Shown here in pieces: positions 1-9,832 of a stretch of 64,000 bases of DNA. The stretch covers positions 62,001 through 126,000 of the forward strand of contig JAUZNZ010000010.1 in the NCBI GenBank assembly GCA_030706735.1. The letters are read 5' to 3'. A program made the position numbers and the translations under genes. Origin of the DNA: Bacteroidota bacterium. GTDB taxonomy: Bacteria; Bacteroidota; Bacteroidia; Chitinophagales; Chitinophagaceae. The notes under the pieces were generated by a model. That model worked only from the letters and a program-made list of their open reading frames with translations. It did no database searches and was not told the DNA's origin. Positions within the stretch are counted from its first letter, which is position 1, and the number at the start of each line of letters is the position of its first letter.

Positions 1-888
1 GACGCCCTCCAGGGCGAGATCGGTATTGGGGAAGACTTCCCGGGCCTCCTGCTCAAAAAGGTCCAGCTTTTCATATTTGGAGCTGAAATGGCCGATCAGC
101 AGGCGTTTAGCCCCGGCCCGGCGGGCTACCGTAGCAGCTTGTACGGTGGTGCTGTGGAACCTTTTGCCTGCCCGTTCCTCGAGTTCCTTCAAATAGGTCG
201 TTTCATGGTATAAGAGATCGACGCCCCGAACTTTTTCGATGATGCGTTCATCGAAAAGCGTATCGGATGAATAGGCATAGGACCGGGCATGCGGGGCCGG
301 ATCGGTGACCGAGACATTGGGGACGACCTGGCCGCTCTGCGATTGATAATCTTCTCCTTTCTTGAGCCGGTCGAAGAAAGAAGAAGGGACATCGTATTGC
401 CTCGCCTTTTCCGGATTAACCCGGCGCAAGGGCCTGATCTCGCGGAATCGGAAGCCCCAGCATTCGATCCGGTGGTAAACATGAAAGGCGCTGACCTCGA
501 ATTTCGGCTCGCTGACAATGACGCCTTCGCCTAAAAGAGGGTGGAAATGCAAGGGATAAGGCAATTCGATATTGGCGACCTTCAACTGGAGTTCGACGAT
601 GGCCTGAAGAACAGAGGGTGCATAGATATGCAGATCCTGGGTTCGGCCCAGCAGGCCCATACTGGTCAGCAATCCGATGAGCCCGAAATAATGGTCGCCA
701 TGCAAATGGGAGATAAAGACATGATTGATCTTGGAGCGGCGGATCTTGTACTTGGCCATCTGCATCTGGGTACCTTCGCCGCAATCGATCAGGAATATAT
801 GTTCCTCCATCGTAACCACCTGGGAAGTGGGGTGACGATCGAAAGCAGGAAGCGCAGAATTATTGCCCAAAATAGTGACGGCCAGCAT
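1..888 (-). CDS. rnz: Ribonuclease Z (3' end outside window)
   Basis: Metallo-beta-lactamase-fold endonuclease that matures tRNA 3' ends. The translation opens MLAVTILGNNSALPAF, a typical start for Bacteroidota RNase Z, and the metal-binding motif HLHGDH lies at residues 61-66. Later motifs include DLLYHETTYL and a C-terminal LLIGHFSS histidine motif. 296 codons are present and the family is usually about 300-310 residues, so only a short C-terminal piece is missing beyond base 1. The start is the ATG read from 888-886; nothing earlier in frame looks better. It is transcribed in the same direction as the STAS gene 290 bases upstream. Confidence 0.93.
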   Translation of the reverse strand, partial: MLAVTILGNNSALPAFDRHPTSQVVTMEEHIFLIDCGEGTQMQMAKYKIRRSKINHVFISHLHGDHYFGLIGLLTSMGLLGRTQDLHIYAPSVLQAIVELQLKVANIELPYPLHFHPLLGEGVIVSEPKFEVSAFHVYHRIECWGFRFREIRPLRRVNPEKARQYDVPSSFFDRLKKGEDYQSQSGQVVPNVSVTDPAPHARSYAYSSDTLFDERIIEKVRGVDLLYHETTYLKELEERAGKRFHSTTVQAATVARRAGAKRLLIGHFSSKYEKLDLFEQEAREVFPNTDLALEGV

Positions 889-1178
889 TACGCGATTTTA
901 AAGATTACGATCCGTGTATAGACGACAGGCAACACTGATCTGCTGCATTTTACCCCAAAATAAGCAACTTAATCCAGTAACGCGGGAGGGGATGCCGGAA
1001 TTGTACCTCATGGGCTTTCAGCGTTGGGGCAATTGCCGGCGGCGGGTATTTATTCCCCGTGACCGGCCCCGGATGGCTGTCTTTCTGTCCGCCAACAACC
1101 TAAAAGCGCGATCGGATGGCAGCAAACGGGTGGGGAAACAGGCCCGGGAAGTCCGGAAGACACTTTGGAAAAAAGAAG
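889..1178. other. Intergenic stretch, nothing recognised
   Basis: This is the 290-base gap between the STAS gene and rnz, both on the minus strand. I found no convincing ORF, tRNA, TAnnTTTG element or terminator hairpin here. The promoter of rnz, if separate from the STAS promoter, is not visible to me. Confidence 0.4.
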
Positions 1179-1559
1179 TCAGAGGTCGTCCCCATTCAGG
1201 AGTTCCCTTTCGACCTCCTCCATCTGGACGATGTCTCCGGCCTCGCTGGCGGTCGGGACGACGTTCAAAAGCTCGAGCAGGCCTGTGTTTTCAAGCGTTT
1301 TCTCCACCTCGGGGCTCAGTTCACAGATGACGAAAGACGCCCCGCTGTCGTAAAAAGCATCCTGGATGCCGACAAGCCGCCTGGCCGCAGCATCCTCTAC
1401 GATTTGGATGTCTTTAAGTATGAGTACCACGTTTTTCACGTCATTTTGGAGGATCGGCAGCAAATTATCATCCAGGGCCGCTGTCATATTAGCAGCAAGA
1501 TGCTCCTCCAGGATCGTAATGGCATGGAATTTTTCCTTGGTATCAATTTTGACTTGCAT
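1179..1559 (-). CDS. STAS-domain protein (anti-sigma factor antagonist-like)
   Basis: A 126-residue protein starting MQVKIDTKEKFHAITILEE. Its pattern of an N-terminal strand, a central hydrophobic strand (NVVLILKDIQ) and a later GASFVICELS strand resembles the single STAS domain of SpoIIAA-type anti-anti-sigma factors. The usual phosphorylatable serine after the central strand is not obvious, because the segment reads KDIQIVEDAAARR. I use the ATG at 1559; the longer frame would start at a GTG at 1565 and add only two residues. It is divergent from clpC and upstream of rnz on the same strand. A role in partner switching is inferred from the family; no cognate kinase is in the window. Confidence 0.65.
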   Translation of the reverse strand: MQVKIDTKEKFHAITILEEHLAANMTAALDDNLLPILQNDVKNVVLILKDIQIVEDAAARRLVGIQDAFYDSGASFVICELSPEVEKTLENTGLLELLNVVPTASEAGDIVQMEEVERELLNGDDL

Positions 1560-1653
1560 ATACACTTAAAGCATTATAATGGCCGTTAATAACTTAGCCG
1601 AAACATAAGTCAAAAATATTCGTTATTATTGTATAAAGCTCAATTACTTAAAA

Positions 1654-4179
1654 ATGGATAATAATTTTTCAGCCCAGGTAAAGGAGATCATATCATTCAG
1701 CAGGGAGGAGGCTTTGCGACTGGGGAACGATTTTATCGGTACGGAGCACTTGTTGCTGGGCCTGATCCGTGAGGGAGATAATACAGCGGTTCGCATCCTG
1801 AAGAGTTTCAATGTGGACCTGTATGAATTGCGCAAGGAGGTGGAGATGGCAGTAAAAGACAAGACCGGTAAGAACATCGCCAATATAAACAGCCTACCCC
1901 TGACCAAACAGGCGGAGAAAGTGATACGTGTCACCGTACTGGAGGCAAAGGCTCTGAAGAGCCCGACAGTCGAGACTGAGCACCTGATGCTCTCGATCCT
2001 CAAGAACAAGGAAAATATCGCAACACAAATCTTAAATCAATTTGACGTGGATTACGATTTATTCAGGAACGAACTGGGCGTTGTTAAAAGCAATGAAGTG
2101 CGCAGCGAATATGCGGAAGAAAATGACGATGATTTCGACGAAGAGAAGAAGTATTCACAACAAAAGGCCCGTGCTGCAGGCAACGCAAAAAGCAAGACCC
2201 CCGTACTCGATAATTTCGGAAGGGATATCACCCGTCTCGCCGAGATGGGCGCCCTGGATCCGATCGTAGGCAGGGAGGAGGAGATCGAGCGCGTTTCGCA
2301 GATCCTCTCACGACGGAAGAAGAATAACCCCATCCTGATCGGTGAACCCGGCGTGGGTAAGACGGCGATCGTGGAAGGACTGGCCCTCCGCATCGTGCAG
2401 CGGAAGGTCTCGCGCGTATTGTTCGACAAGCGCGTGATATCCCTGGACCTGGCGGCGCTCGTGGCCGGCACCAAGTACCGCGGTCAGTTCGAAGAAAGGA
2501 TGAAGGCGATCATGAATGAATTGGAGAAGAACAGGGACGTGATCCTGTTCATCGACGAGATACATACGATCGTCGGCGCCGGCGGCGCCAGCGGTTCGCT
2601 GGACGCCTCGAATATTTTCAAGCCGGCCCTGGCGCGTGGCGAACTGCAATGCATCGGCGCGTCGACCCTCGATGAGTACCGGATGTATATCGAAAAGGAC
2701 GGCGCCCTGGACCGTCGCTTTCAAAAAGTGATGGTCGATCCGCCGAGCGTCGAAGAGACGATCCAGATCCTCAACAATATCAAATCCAAGTACGAAGATT
2801 ACCATAATGTCACCTACTCCGATGAGGCGATCGACGCATGTGTGAAATTGTCCGACCGGTATATGACCGATCGTCTTCTGCCGGACAAGGCTATCGACGT
2901 GCTCGACGAGGTGGGCGCAAGAGTGCACTTGAAGAACATCAACGTGCCGCAGAATATCGTCGACCTCGAAAAGAAGATCGAGGATGTGAAGAACGAAAAA
3001 AATAAAGTCGTCAAGAGCCAGAAATTCGAAGAGGCCGCCTCTCTCCGCGATACGGAAAAGCGCCTCCAGGAAGAACTCGAAAAAGCCAAGAACGAATGGG
3101 AAGAGGAAAGCAAACACAAACGCTATCCCATCGACGAAGACAATATTGCCGAAGTGGTCAGCATGATGACCGGCATTCCTGTTAAACGGATGGTGCAGGC
3201 GGAAAGCGAAAAACTGCGCAACATGTCCACAGACATGGCCGGCATGGTGGTCGGACAGAATGAAGCGATCTTAAAGGTCGTTAAGGCCATCCAGCGCAAT
3301 AGGGTGGGATTGAAGGACCCTAAGAAGCCTGTAGGAAGCTTCATCTTCCTCGGGCCGACCGGTGTAGGCAAGACCGAACTGGCCCGCGCCCTGGCCCGGT
3401 ATATGTTCGACGCCGAAGATGCATTGATCCGCATAGACATGAGCGAATACATGGAGAAATTCACGGTCAGCCGCCTGATCGGAGCGCCTCCCGGCTATGT
3501 CGGGTACGAAGAAGGAGGCCAGCTGACGGAGCGGGTACGGCGCAAGCCTTATTCGGTGATCCTGCTGGACGAGATCGAGAAGGCGCACCCGGATATCTAC
3601 AATATCCTGCTGCAGGTACTGGACGACGGGCAGCTGACGGACGGACTGGGCAGGAAGGTGGATTTCAAGAATACCCTGATCATCATGACGTCCAATATCG
3701 GCGTTCGTCAGTTGAAGGACTTTGGGGACGGAGTGGGTTTTGCCACGGCAGCGCGTACGCAAAACGCCGACGAGAACAACAAGGCGGTGATCGAAAAAGC
3801 ACTTAAGCGTACGTTCAGCCCTGAGTTCCTGAATCGTATCGACGATATCGTGATCTTCAATTCCCTGAATAAGGAACATATCTTCCAGATCATCGATATC
3901 CTGATGAAGGGCGTTCTGAAACGTCTCAATACGCTGGGCTTTACCCTGGAGTTGACCGAGGAGGCCAAGAGCTTCATCGCCGACAAGGGCTATGACGCAC
4001 AGTTCGGCGCCCGCCCCTTGCACAGGGCCATCCAGAAGTACCTCGAAGATCCCCTGGCAGAGGAGATCCTGACGATGAATATCAAGAATGGGGACGTGCT
4101 TATCGCCGACCTCGACAAGGAAAATTCAAAGATCAGGTTTACCCTGAAAGAGAAGGCAAAGGAAAAATCAGAGGCGTAA
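1654..4179 (+). CDS. clpC: ATP-dependent Clp protease ATP-binding subunit ClpC
   Basis: Class I Clp/Hsp100 AAA+ unfoldase of 841 residues, which feeds substrates to ClpP in the cytoplasm. The N-terminal double Clp repeat spans about residues 1-145, and an acidic linker follows ([10 protein letters not shown]). The first AAA module has Walker A GEPGVGKT at 230-237 and Walker [14 protein letters not shown]-like coiled region with FEEAASLRD lies near 455-480. The second AAA module has Walker A GPTGVGKT at 567-574. This architecture, including the UVR motif, separates ClpC from ClpB and ClpA. The ATG at 1654 follows an AT-rich stretch with a weak TATTATTG element at about 1624-1631. A hairpin terminator directly after the gene separates it from cmk. 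Confidence 0.96.
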   Translation: MDNNFSAQVKEIISFSREEALRLGNDFIGTEHLLLGLIREGDNTAVRILKSFNVDLYELRKEVEMAVKDKTGKNIANINSLPLTKQAEKVIRVTVLEAKALKSPTVETEHLMLSILKNKENIATQILNQFDVDYDLFRNELGVVKSNEVRSEYAEENDDDFDEEKKYSQQKARAAGNAKSKTPVLDNFGRDITRLAEMGALDPIVGREEEIERVSQILSRRKKNNPILIGEPGVGKTAIVEGLALRIVQRKVSRVLFDKRVISLDLAALVAGTKYRGQFEERMKAIMNELEKNRDVILFIDEIHTIVGAGGASGSLDASNIFKPALARGELQCIGASTLDEYRMYIEKDGALDRRFQKVMVDPPSVEETIQILNNIKSKYEDYHNVTYSDEAIDACVKLSDRYMTDRLLPDKAIDVLDEVGARVHLKNINVPQNIVDLEKKIEDVKNEKNKVVKSQKFEEAASLRDTEKRLQEELEKAKNEWEEESKHKRYPIDEDNIAEVVSMMTGIPVKRMVQAESEKLRNMSTDMAGMVVGQNEAILKVVKAIQRNRVGLKDPKKPVGSFIFLGPTGVGKTELARALARYMFDAEDALIRIDMSEYMEKFTVSRLIGAPPGYVGYEEGGQLTERVRRKPYSVILLDEIEKAHPDIYNILLQVLDDGQLTDGLGRKVDFKNTLIIMTSNIGVRQLKDFGDGVGFATAARTQNADENNKAVIEKALKRTFSPEFLNRIDDIVIFNSLNKEHIFQIIDILMKGVLKRLNTLGFTLELTEEAKSFIADKGYDAQFGARPLHRAIQKYLEDPLAEEILTMNIKNGDVLIADLDKENSKIRFTLKEKAKEKSEA

Positions 4180-4203
4180 GGTCAACGCAAGAACCTATTT
4201 TAT

Positions 4204-4240
4204 GCCCCGGCCCCGACAGCATTCGGACCGGGGCATTTTT
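4204..4240 (+). terminator. Rho-independent terminator after clpC
   Basis: GCCCCGG and CCGGGGC arms flank a short loop and are followed by a run of five T. It lies 25 bases after the clpC stop. A longer in-frame cmk start at 4202 would sit inside this hairpin, which argues against that start. Confidence 0.85.
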
Positions 4241-4258
4241 CAAGCACCTGCTGCAGAC

Positions 4259-4945
4259 ATGGAAAAGAAGAAAAAGATCATTATTACCATCGACGGCTGG
4301 TCCTCATGCGGCAAGAGCACTCTCGCCAGGCAAATGGCCCGCGAACTGAACTATGTGTATATCGACAGCGGGGCGATGTATCGGGCGATCACGCTTTATT
4401 TCCTGCGCAATCACGTGGATTGGACCAAGCCGGCCGCTGTTAAAAAAGCATTGAAGAACATCGTATTGGAATTTGTCCCCAATACCAAGACCGGACAGAG
4501 CGAGATGTGGCTCAATGGAGAAAATGTGGAATATGTGATCCGGGACCTCGTTATCGCCGAAAAAGTGAGCGAGGTGGCCAGCGTTCGGGCGGTGCGCGAG
4601 TTTGCCGTGAGGCAGCAACAGGCGATGGGCAAAGGGAAGGGTATCGTCATGGACGGCCGGGACATCGGCACGGTCGTCTTCCCCAAGGCAGAACTGAAGA
4701 TCTTTATGACGGCGGACAATAAGGTTCGCGTGGAGCGGAGGTTCAAAGAACTCTTCGAAAAGAACCCCAATATTACCCTGGATGAGGTGAAGCATAACCT
4801 GGAAATGCGGGACTATATCGATTCACACCGGGAGATCAGCCCCCTGCGAAAAGCCAGGAATGCCATCGAGCTGGATAACTCCCACCTGACGATGCGGCAA
4901 CAACTGGAGATAGCCATGAAGTGGGCCAGGGAGCAAATGAAATAA
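4259..4945 (+). CDS. cmk: Cytidylate kinase
   Basis: Phosphorylates CMP and dCMP with ATP in pyrimidine nucleotide salvage and synthesis. 228 residues. It starts MEKKKKIIITIDG with the P-loop GWSSCGKST at about 13-21, then YIDSGAMYRAIT, the family signature for nucleotide-kinase substrate binding. GIVMDGRDIGTVVFP is the conserved GRDIGT motif, and the C-terminal RRFKEL and SPLRKA segments also fit Cmk. I chose the ATG at 4259 because an upstream alternative lies inside the clpC terminator. Length and motifs are normal for the family. Confidence 0.95.
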   Translation: MEKKKKIIITIDGWSSCGKSTLARQMARELNYVYIDSGAMYRAITLYFLRNHVDWTKPAAVKKALKNIVLEFVPNTKTGQSEMWLNGENVEYVIRDLVIAEKVSEVASVRAVREFAVRQQQAMGKGKGIVMDGRDIGTVVFPKAELKIFMTADNKVRVERRFKELFEKNPNITLDEVKHNLEMRDYIDSHREISPLRKARNAIELDNSHLTMRQQLEIAMKWAREQMK

Positions 4946-4964
4946 GGCCCCGCGGAGCGGGGCC
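4946..4964. terminator. Probable bidirectional terminator between cmk and glnA
   Basis: An eight-base-pair stem, GGCCCCGC/GCGGGGCC, with a GGA loop starts immediately after the cmk stop codon. The flank on the minus-strand side reads TTATTTCATTT, so it could also end the convergent glutamine synthetase transcript. The T-rich tail is weak on the plus side. Confidence 0.6.
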
Positions 4965-4997
4965 TCAATATGTAAACGTCTTCGCGCACTGTCTACC

Positions 4998-7190
4998 TTA
5001 GCGCAGGAACAGCAGTTCGCGGTACTTTGTAAGAACCCACTCATTGTCATCCACCAGCAGTTCCAGCTTATCTACGTGATAACGGATCTCATCGAAGAAA
5101 GGTTCCTTGACCTGGCTGGTATACGCGATAGCCTTGGTCCGGGTATCCGCCATCGCGTTGGTGACCTTCCGCGCTTCGATCATCTTGGCCACCAGCTCGC
5201 TTACCTTTGAAATGTGCTCGGAGATCTTCTCCAGGATCTGCTTCTGGTTGGCATAAGCGCTCTCTTTCAATCCGATCGTCTTCAGCCCGTTGATATTCTC
5301 GATCAGCGTGTTCTGATATTTAATGGCCGCCGGAAGGATATGGCTCGTGGCCAGTTCTCCCATAATGCGGGCCTCGATCTGTACGCGCTTAATATATTTT
5401 TCCAGTTCGATCTCATGGCGCGCCTCCAGTTCAACATGGGTATAAACGCCATTGCTTTCGAACAGATGCTTGGCCTTCTTGGTCACCACGGCATCCAGGG
5501 CCAGCGGGGTGGTGCGAACGTTCGGCAGCCCGCGCCTTTCCGCCTCATGGTGCCATTCCTCGCTATAGCCATCTCCCTCGAACAACACTTTTTCGCTGCC
5601 GACCACATATTCACGGATGACGTGCATGATGGCGATCTCTTTCTTTTCGCCTTTGTCGATCAGCGCATCCACATCCTTCTTGAACTTCTTCAGCGTTTCG
5701 GCAAGGATGGTATTGAGCGCGATCATCGCATTGGCGCAGTTGGCATTGGAGCCCACGGCACGAAACTCGAACTTATTGCCCGTAAAAGCAAAGGGGGAGG
5801 TCCGGTTACGATCGGTATTGTCAAGCAGCAATTCGGGAATGCTGCGGTGGAGGTCCAGCTTGAGAATGGCCTCGTCCTGCTCGTCAAACTTGTCGCCGAC
5901 CCGTTCCTTCACATCAGCCAGGACCTTGCTCAGGTATTCACCGATAAACACGGAAATGATGGCGGGAGGCGCCTCGTTGGCGCCCAGACGGAAGTCATTG
6001 CCGGCAGAAGCGATGGACGCACGCAGCACATCCGAATAGTCGTAGACGGCCTTGATGGTGTTGACGAAAAAGGCCAGGAACATCAGATTCGTTTTCGGTG
6101 TCTTGCCGGGCGCCAGCAAATTTACGCCCGTGTCGGTGGCCATGCTCCAGTTATTGTGCTTGCCGCTGCCGTTGATGCCGGCAAAAGGCTTTTCATGCAG
6201 CAATACACGCAGGCGGTGGCGCCTCGCCACGCGATCCATCACGTCCATGAGAAGAATATTGTGATCCACAGCCACGCTGACCTCCTCGAAAATGGGGGCG
6301 CACTCGAACTGCGCCGGGGCCACTTCGTTATGACGGGTGCGGAGCGGAATGCCGAGTTTGTAGGCCTCCTGTTCGTAGTCCCGCATGAACGCATAAACCC
6401 TTTCCGGGATGCTGCCGAAATAGTGGTCCTCCAACTGCTGTCCTTTGGCAGGCGAGTGGCCAAAAACGGTCCGACCGCTCAACACCAGGTCGGGACGAGC
6501 AGTGAACAAGCCTTCGTCCACCACAAAATATTCCTGTTCCCATCCGAGGGTGGCCGTCACCTTGGTCACATTCTTATCGAAATAATGGCATACCTCGACG
6601 GCAGCCTTATCCAGCGCCGCAAGGGCCTTGAGCAGGGGCGCCTTATAGTCCAGGGACTCCCCGGTATAACTGACAAAAATGGTAGGTATGCAAAGCGTTT
6701 TTCCGGCGCCGATCTCCATGATAAAAATAGGCGAGGAGGGATCCCAGCCGGTATAGCCCCTGGCCTCGAACGTAGCCCTCAGGCCGCCGCTGGGGAAGGA
6801 CGAGGCGTCCGGTTCCTGCTGAATGAGTGCATCCCCTTCGAATTGCTCGATGGGTGTTCCGTCGCTTTTTATAGTAAAGAAGGAATCATGTTTTTCAGCG
6901 GTAGTCCCTGTCAGGGGCTGGAACCAGTGCGTAAAATGGGTCACTCCTTTGCTCTCCGCCCATTGGCGCAGGCCGGCGGCGATCTGGTTGGCCACGGTAC
7001 GGTCGATCCGCTTGCCGCCTTTAATGGATGCGACAAGGCTCTTATAGGCCTCATCGCTGAGGAACTCACGGGCTGTCTTCTGGGTGAAAACGTTTTCGCC
7101 GAAAATGGCGGTTATTTTCGCTGAACCGGGTAGTTCAGTGGCAGGTGAAGTATTAAGGTTGTCGATAGCTTTAAATCTTAATGATGACAT
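4998..7190 (-). CDS. Glutamine synthetase type III (GlnN family)
   Basis: Makes glutamine from glutamate, ammonia and ATP. At 730 residues it is far longer than GSI (about 470) and matches the GSIII class common in Bacteroidota and cyanobacteria. Recognisable features are the N-terminal GSIII region (ENVFTQKTAREFLSDEAY), the catalytic-core segment around GSGKHNNWSMATDTG, WEQEYFVVDEGLF, and the DNTDRNRTSPFAFTGNKFE segment. The start MSSLRFKAIDNL at 7190 is preferred over the frame opening at 7259, whose extra 23 residues (MPPQCQKNC...) look non-coding. It is monocistronic and convergent with cmk. Regulation is not visible in the 163 bases upstream. Confidence 0.96.
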   Translation of the reverse strand: MSSLRFKAIDNLNTSPATELPGSAKITAIFGENVFTQKTAREFLSDEAYKSLVASIKGGKRIDRTVANQIAAGLRQWAESKGVTHFTHWFQPLTGTTAEKHDSFFTIKSDGTPIEQFEGDALIQQEPDASSFPSGGLRATFEARGYTGWDPSSPIFIMEIGAGKTLCIPTIFVSYTGESLDYKAPLLKALAALDKAAVEVCHYFDKNVTKVTATLGWEQEYFVVDEGLFTARPDLVLSGRTVFGHSPAKGQQLEDHYFGSIPERVYAFMRDYEQEAYKLGIPLRTRHNEVAPAQFECAPIFEEVSVAVDHNILLMDVMDRVARRHRLRVLLHEKPFAGINGSGKHNNWSMATDTGVNLLAPGKTPKTNLMFLAFFVNTIKAVYDYSDVLRASIASAGNDFRLGANEAPPAIISVFIGEYLSKVLADVKERVGDKFDEQDEAILKLDLHRSIPELLLDNTDRNRTSPFAFTGNKFEFRAVGSNANCANAMIALNTILAETLKKFKKDVDALIDKGEKKEIAIMHVIREYVVGSEKVLFEGDGYSEEWHHEAERRGLPNVRTTPLALDAVVTKKAKHLFESNGVYTHVELEARHEIELEKYIKRVQIEARIMGELATSHILPAAIKYQNTLIENINGLKTIGLKESAYANQKQILEKISEHISKVSELVAKMIEARKVTNAMADTRTKAIAYTSQVKEPFFDEIRYHVDKLELLVDDNEWVLTKYRELLFLR

Positions 7191-7353
7191 GCTGTAAAGT
7201 TTAGGCGAAACTAAACGATTGAGGGTAATTAAACAATTTTTTTGACATTGTGGCGGCAAAAATGAAAAATCGACAGAGAAAAATGCAAAATAATCGACTT
7301 TTAGGTATTTATTTCTCTGATTTTTAGAGGTTTTATATTGATGATGAATTAAT

Positions 7354-8619
7354 TTAATTCGTGCCCCCGGGCGCCTGGCGCAGGATCAGCCGGCCAAGCC
7401 CGTTGTCGAGTTTTTCAAAGAAGGGGAAGCGCCTGAGGACAAATAGGGCCGGGGCGAGCAGAAAAGGCAGAAACACACTGCGATACCGCACGATCGTGCC
7501 TGCAAATGGGATGGTATAGCCGATCAGGAGCATGCCTGAGAGAGCGAAAAAAAGGCAGCATAGGCAGAAACCGGGAGCAGGAGACCCGGGGGGTAGGCTG
7601 GAACGCAGGCTGGGTCGCGTGGCGATCAGATACCCCGATGCCATGAGAACAAGGGCCCATATAAGGATCAGCTCCACAGAAGCAGCCAGGTAGATCGGCT
7701 GGCCTCCGGCTCCGGGCAGCGGTCCAAGGCAGCCATTCAAAGCGGCATAGGGCAGGACCTGCCAAAGGCCTGCCAGGGTCGGGGACAACCAGGGCAGGGA
7801 TAGGCGTGAATGCCCCTCCAGCGACTGGAACTCCTTTTGTCTGTCCGCCAGGTATTGAAGGATCCCCGTATGCAGGGTAGGCAGCAGGATGATCAGGATC
7901 AGCACGGCCGCAGCCAACACGCTTATGATCATGCGAACGCGCCGCCGAACCATCACGGCCCGCCATAGCAACAAGGCAGGCAACAGGGTGACGAGCATAT
8001 TGCCGCGGAAGAAGGTGGCGCCCAGAAACAGGGCGGCGCAGGCGGCGACACGCTTGATCGTCCATCCCAGCGTGATCCCCCGCTGCAGGTGATAGAAGAA
8101 GAAGCCGAGTAACAGGTAGACCACCCCATCCTTTAACATGCAGGCGGTCCAAAACAGGGTCGATGGGATCAGCAGGGTAGTGGCCGCGCCCGAGACACCA
8201 GTCTTTAACAGGCCTTTGAATGCGTGGAACAGGGCCACGGCTCCGCCGAAAACGCAAAACGAAAATAATAAGGTATTGATGTAGAGATTGTCCACGGACA
8301 AAAAATTGAACAGGAGGTGCGTAAGGATGATAACGTTGTATGGCAAATAGGCCCAGGGCGAATTGTCCTGTACAAAGCGATGGAAGTCGGTGAACAGTTC
8401 ATGGCGCGAATCGAGGCTTGCCTGAAAGAATACCCAGATATCTCCATGGTTGGGAAAATAGCGCCAGGCGATCAGATTGTGCAGGCACCCAACGCCGATG
8501 CGAAGGGCGAAGAGCAGGAGCAGCACAGAAGGCTTGAGCCCGCTGTTCCGGAAAAAAGGGATCCGCAGGATCGCAAAGCTCAGTAATCCGGCATATAGAA
8601 CGAACAATAGAATATGCAT
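7354..8619 (-). CDS. Polytopic membrane protein, possibly polysaccharide polymerase or GT-C-like
   Basis: A 421-residue protein with about ten hydrophobic segments, beginning MHILLFVLYAGLLSFAILRI. Charged loops such as FPNHGDIWVFFQASLDSR lie after the second segment. I do not recognise a named family. Size, topology and position suggest an oligosaccharide polymerase or lipid-linked-sugar transferase. Its start lies 1 base after the stop of the upstream glycosyltransferase gene, so the two are almost certainly translated from one mRNA. A role in surface glycan assembly is inferred from this pairing only. Confidence 0.6.
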   Translation of the reverse strand: MHILLFVLYAGLLSFAILRIPFFRNSGLKPSVLLLLFALRIGVGCLHNLIAWRYFPNHGDIWVFFQASLDSRHELFTDFHRFVQDNSPWAYLPYNVIILTHLLFNFLSVDNLYINTLLFSFCVFGGAVALFHAFKGLLKTGVSGAATTLLIPSTLFWTACMLKDGVVYLLLGFFFYHLQRGITLGWTIKRVAACAALFLGATFFRGNMLVTLLPALLLWRAVMVRRRVRMIISVLAAAVLILIILLPTLHTGILQYLADRQKEFQSLEGHSRLSLPWLSPTLAGLWQVLPYAALNGCLGPLPGAGGQPIYLAASVELILIWALVLMASGYLIATRPSLRSSLPPGSPAPGFCLCCLFFALSGMLLIGYTIPFAGTIVRYRSVFLPFLLAPALFVLRRFPFFEKLDNGLGRLILRQAPGGTN

Positions 8620-8620
8620 A

Positions 8621-9751
8621 TCAATGGCCCAGGAGCGACTTTATTTTATCCAGAACTATTCCTACGACGATCTCTCTTTCATATTTTGCCTTCACGCGTT
8701 CTCTGCCGGCCATCCCCATCCGCGTTTTTTCCTCGGGAGGGAGGCTGACATATTTCTTCATTTTTTCCGCCAGGTCTTCGCCGTCTTTCAACCGGCAGAG
8801 GTAGCCATTGCTGCCTTCCCGCACGACCTCGCGGCATCCTGCCGTGTCCGTAGCGATCAAGGCCTTACCCATGCTGGCGCCTTCGAGCAGGCTCAGGGGC
8901 ATCCCTTCCCGGTAAGAAGGCAGTACCACGCAATCGGCTCCGGCAATATAAGGGGCTACATCGTCCGTCGAGCCAAGATATCGGATACTCCCCCGTTGAA
9001 CCCATTGGTCCACTTGTCGTTCGGATATGGCCACCGGATTGCCTGCATCGAAGAAACCCAGCAAGCTGCATTGCACGTTCATGCCTTCACTGCGAAGAAT
9101 GTCCGCGGCCTGCACGTATTCGTAAATACCCTTGTGCCGGATGACGCGCCCGATCAATAAAAAGCGTATGGGACCTTCCCCCGCCTTAAACGGCGAAGGG
9201 GAAAAAAGTTCCGTATCGACGCCTTCCCCGGGCAATATAAAACTGCGTTCGCTCCGGACCAAATTCTCGCGCAGGAAGACCTCACGGTCGTCGGCGTTGA
9301 GGAACCAGACTTCGGCATTTTTTCTGAGCGAGCGTCGGTAAAGGAGCTTGGCAGCCGCCTTGAGCAGGCCATCGCCTGCAAATACATAACCCAGGCCGGT
9401 GATCACGCTTATCGAGGGACGTCGTGTCCGGGCCGCCGCCCAGGAGCCGAAAATATTTGCCTTGATGGTGTAATGAAAAATGAGATCGGGTTGAATGCGG
9501 CGGTAATGACGCAGCAATTCCCGGTAGAGCGCGAGCGCGGCGAACGGGGACATGCTCTTGCCGCGGAATTTCAGCAGTTCAATATAGGTCAGTCCCCCGA
9601 GGGATTCAAAATGCGCGGTATAGGCGTCCCTTGGCGCCAGGACAAAGATGCGATAACCGTATGCCAATAATTTTTTGATGAGATAAAGCCTGAATTTGTA
9701 TATGCTCCAACTGGTGTTGGCGACGAATGCAATACTGTTCTTTTCGGGCAT
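8621..9751 (-). CDS. Glycosyltransferase family 4
   Basis: A cytoplasmic GT-B enzyme of 376 residues that transfers a sugar from a nucleotide sugar, probably onto a lipid-linked surface glycan. The N-terminal Rossmann half begins IAFVANTSWSIYKFRLYLIK. The C-terminal nucleotide-sugar half contains FLLIGRVIRHKGIYEYV and the EX7E signature in EGMPLSLLEGASMG near residue 285, followed by GKALIATDTAGCREVV. This pattern resembles capsule and O-antigen enzymes that act on HexNAc acceptors, but the sugar cannot be told from sequence alone. It is coupled to the downstream membrane protein. The start at 9751 lies 81 bases from the divergent purL start. Confidence 0.88.
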   Translation of the reverse strand: MPEKNSIAFVANTSWSIYKFRLYLIKKLLAYGYRIFVLAPRDAYTAHFESLGGLTYIELLKFRGKSMSPFAALALYRELLRHYRRIQPDLIFHYTIKANIFGSWAAARTRRPSISVITGLGYVFAGDGLLKAAAKLLYRRSLRKNAEVWFLNADDREVFLRENLVRSERSFILPGEGVDTELFSPSPFKAGEGPIRFLLIGRVIRHKGIYEYVQAADILRSEGMNVQCSLLGFFDAGNPVAISERQVDQWVQRGSIRYLGSTDDVAPYIAGADCVVLPSYREGMPLSLLEGASMGKALIATDTAGCREVVREGSNGYLCRLKDGEDLAEKMKKYVSLPPEEKTRMGMAGRERVKAKYEREIVVGIVLDKIKSLLGH

Positions 9752-9809
9752 AGTCGCAAACCTACATATTCATCTGCAAATAAGATGCTTTTTTTAGGGC
9801 CCGGACACG

Positions 9810-9817
9810 TAATTTTG
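9810..9817 (+). promoter_or_regulatory. Promoter -7 element of purL
   Basis: TAATTTTG matches the Bacteroidota primary-sigma -7 consensus TAnnTTTG. The purL ATG follows 15 bases later, which supports the start at 9833 and excludes the longer frame that begins upstream of this element. Confidence 0.7.
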
Positions 9818-9832
9818 CCTTTTTACAAAACC

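Noticed and set aside
4202-4258. Longer cmk start at 4202
   Set aside because: The extra 19 codons translate the clpC terminator hairpin, and the family N-terminus begins at the ATG at 4259.
5214-7124. 636-residue open frame on the plus strand
   Set aside because: It lies wholly antisense to glutamine synthetase III, whose motifs are clear. The antisense translation is rich in His, Arg and Gly with no family pattern, so it is a by-product of codon bias.
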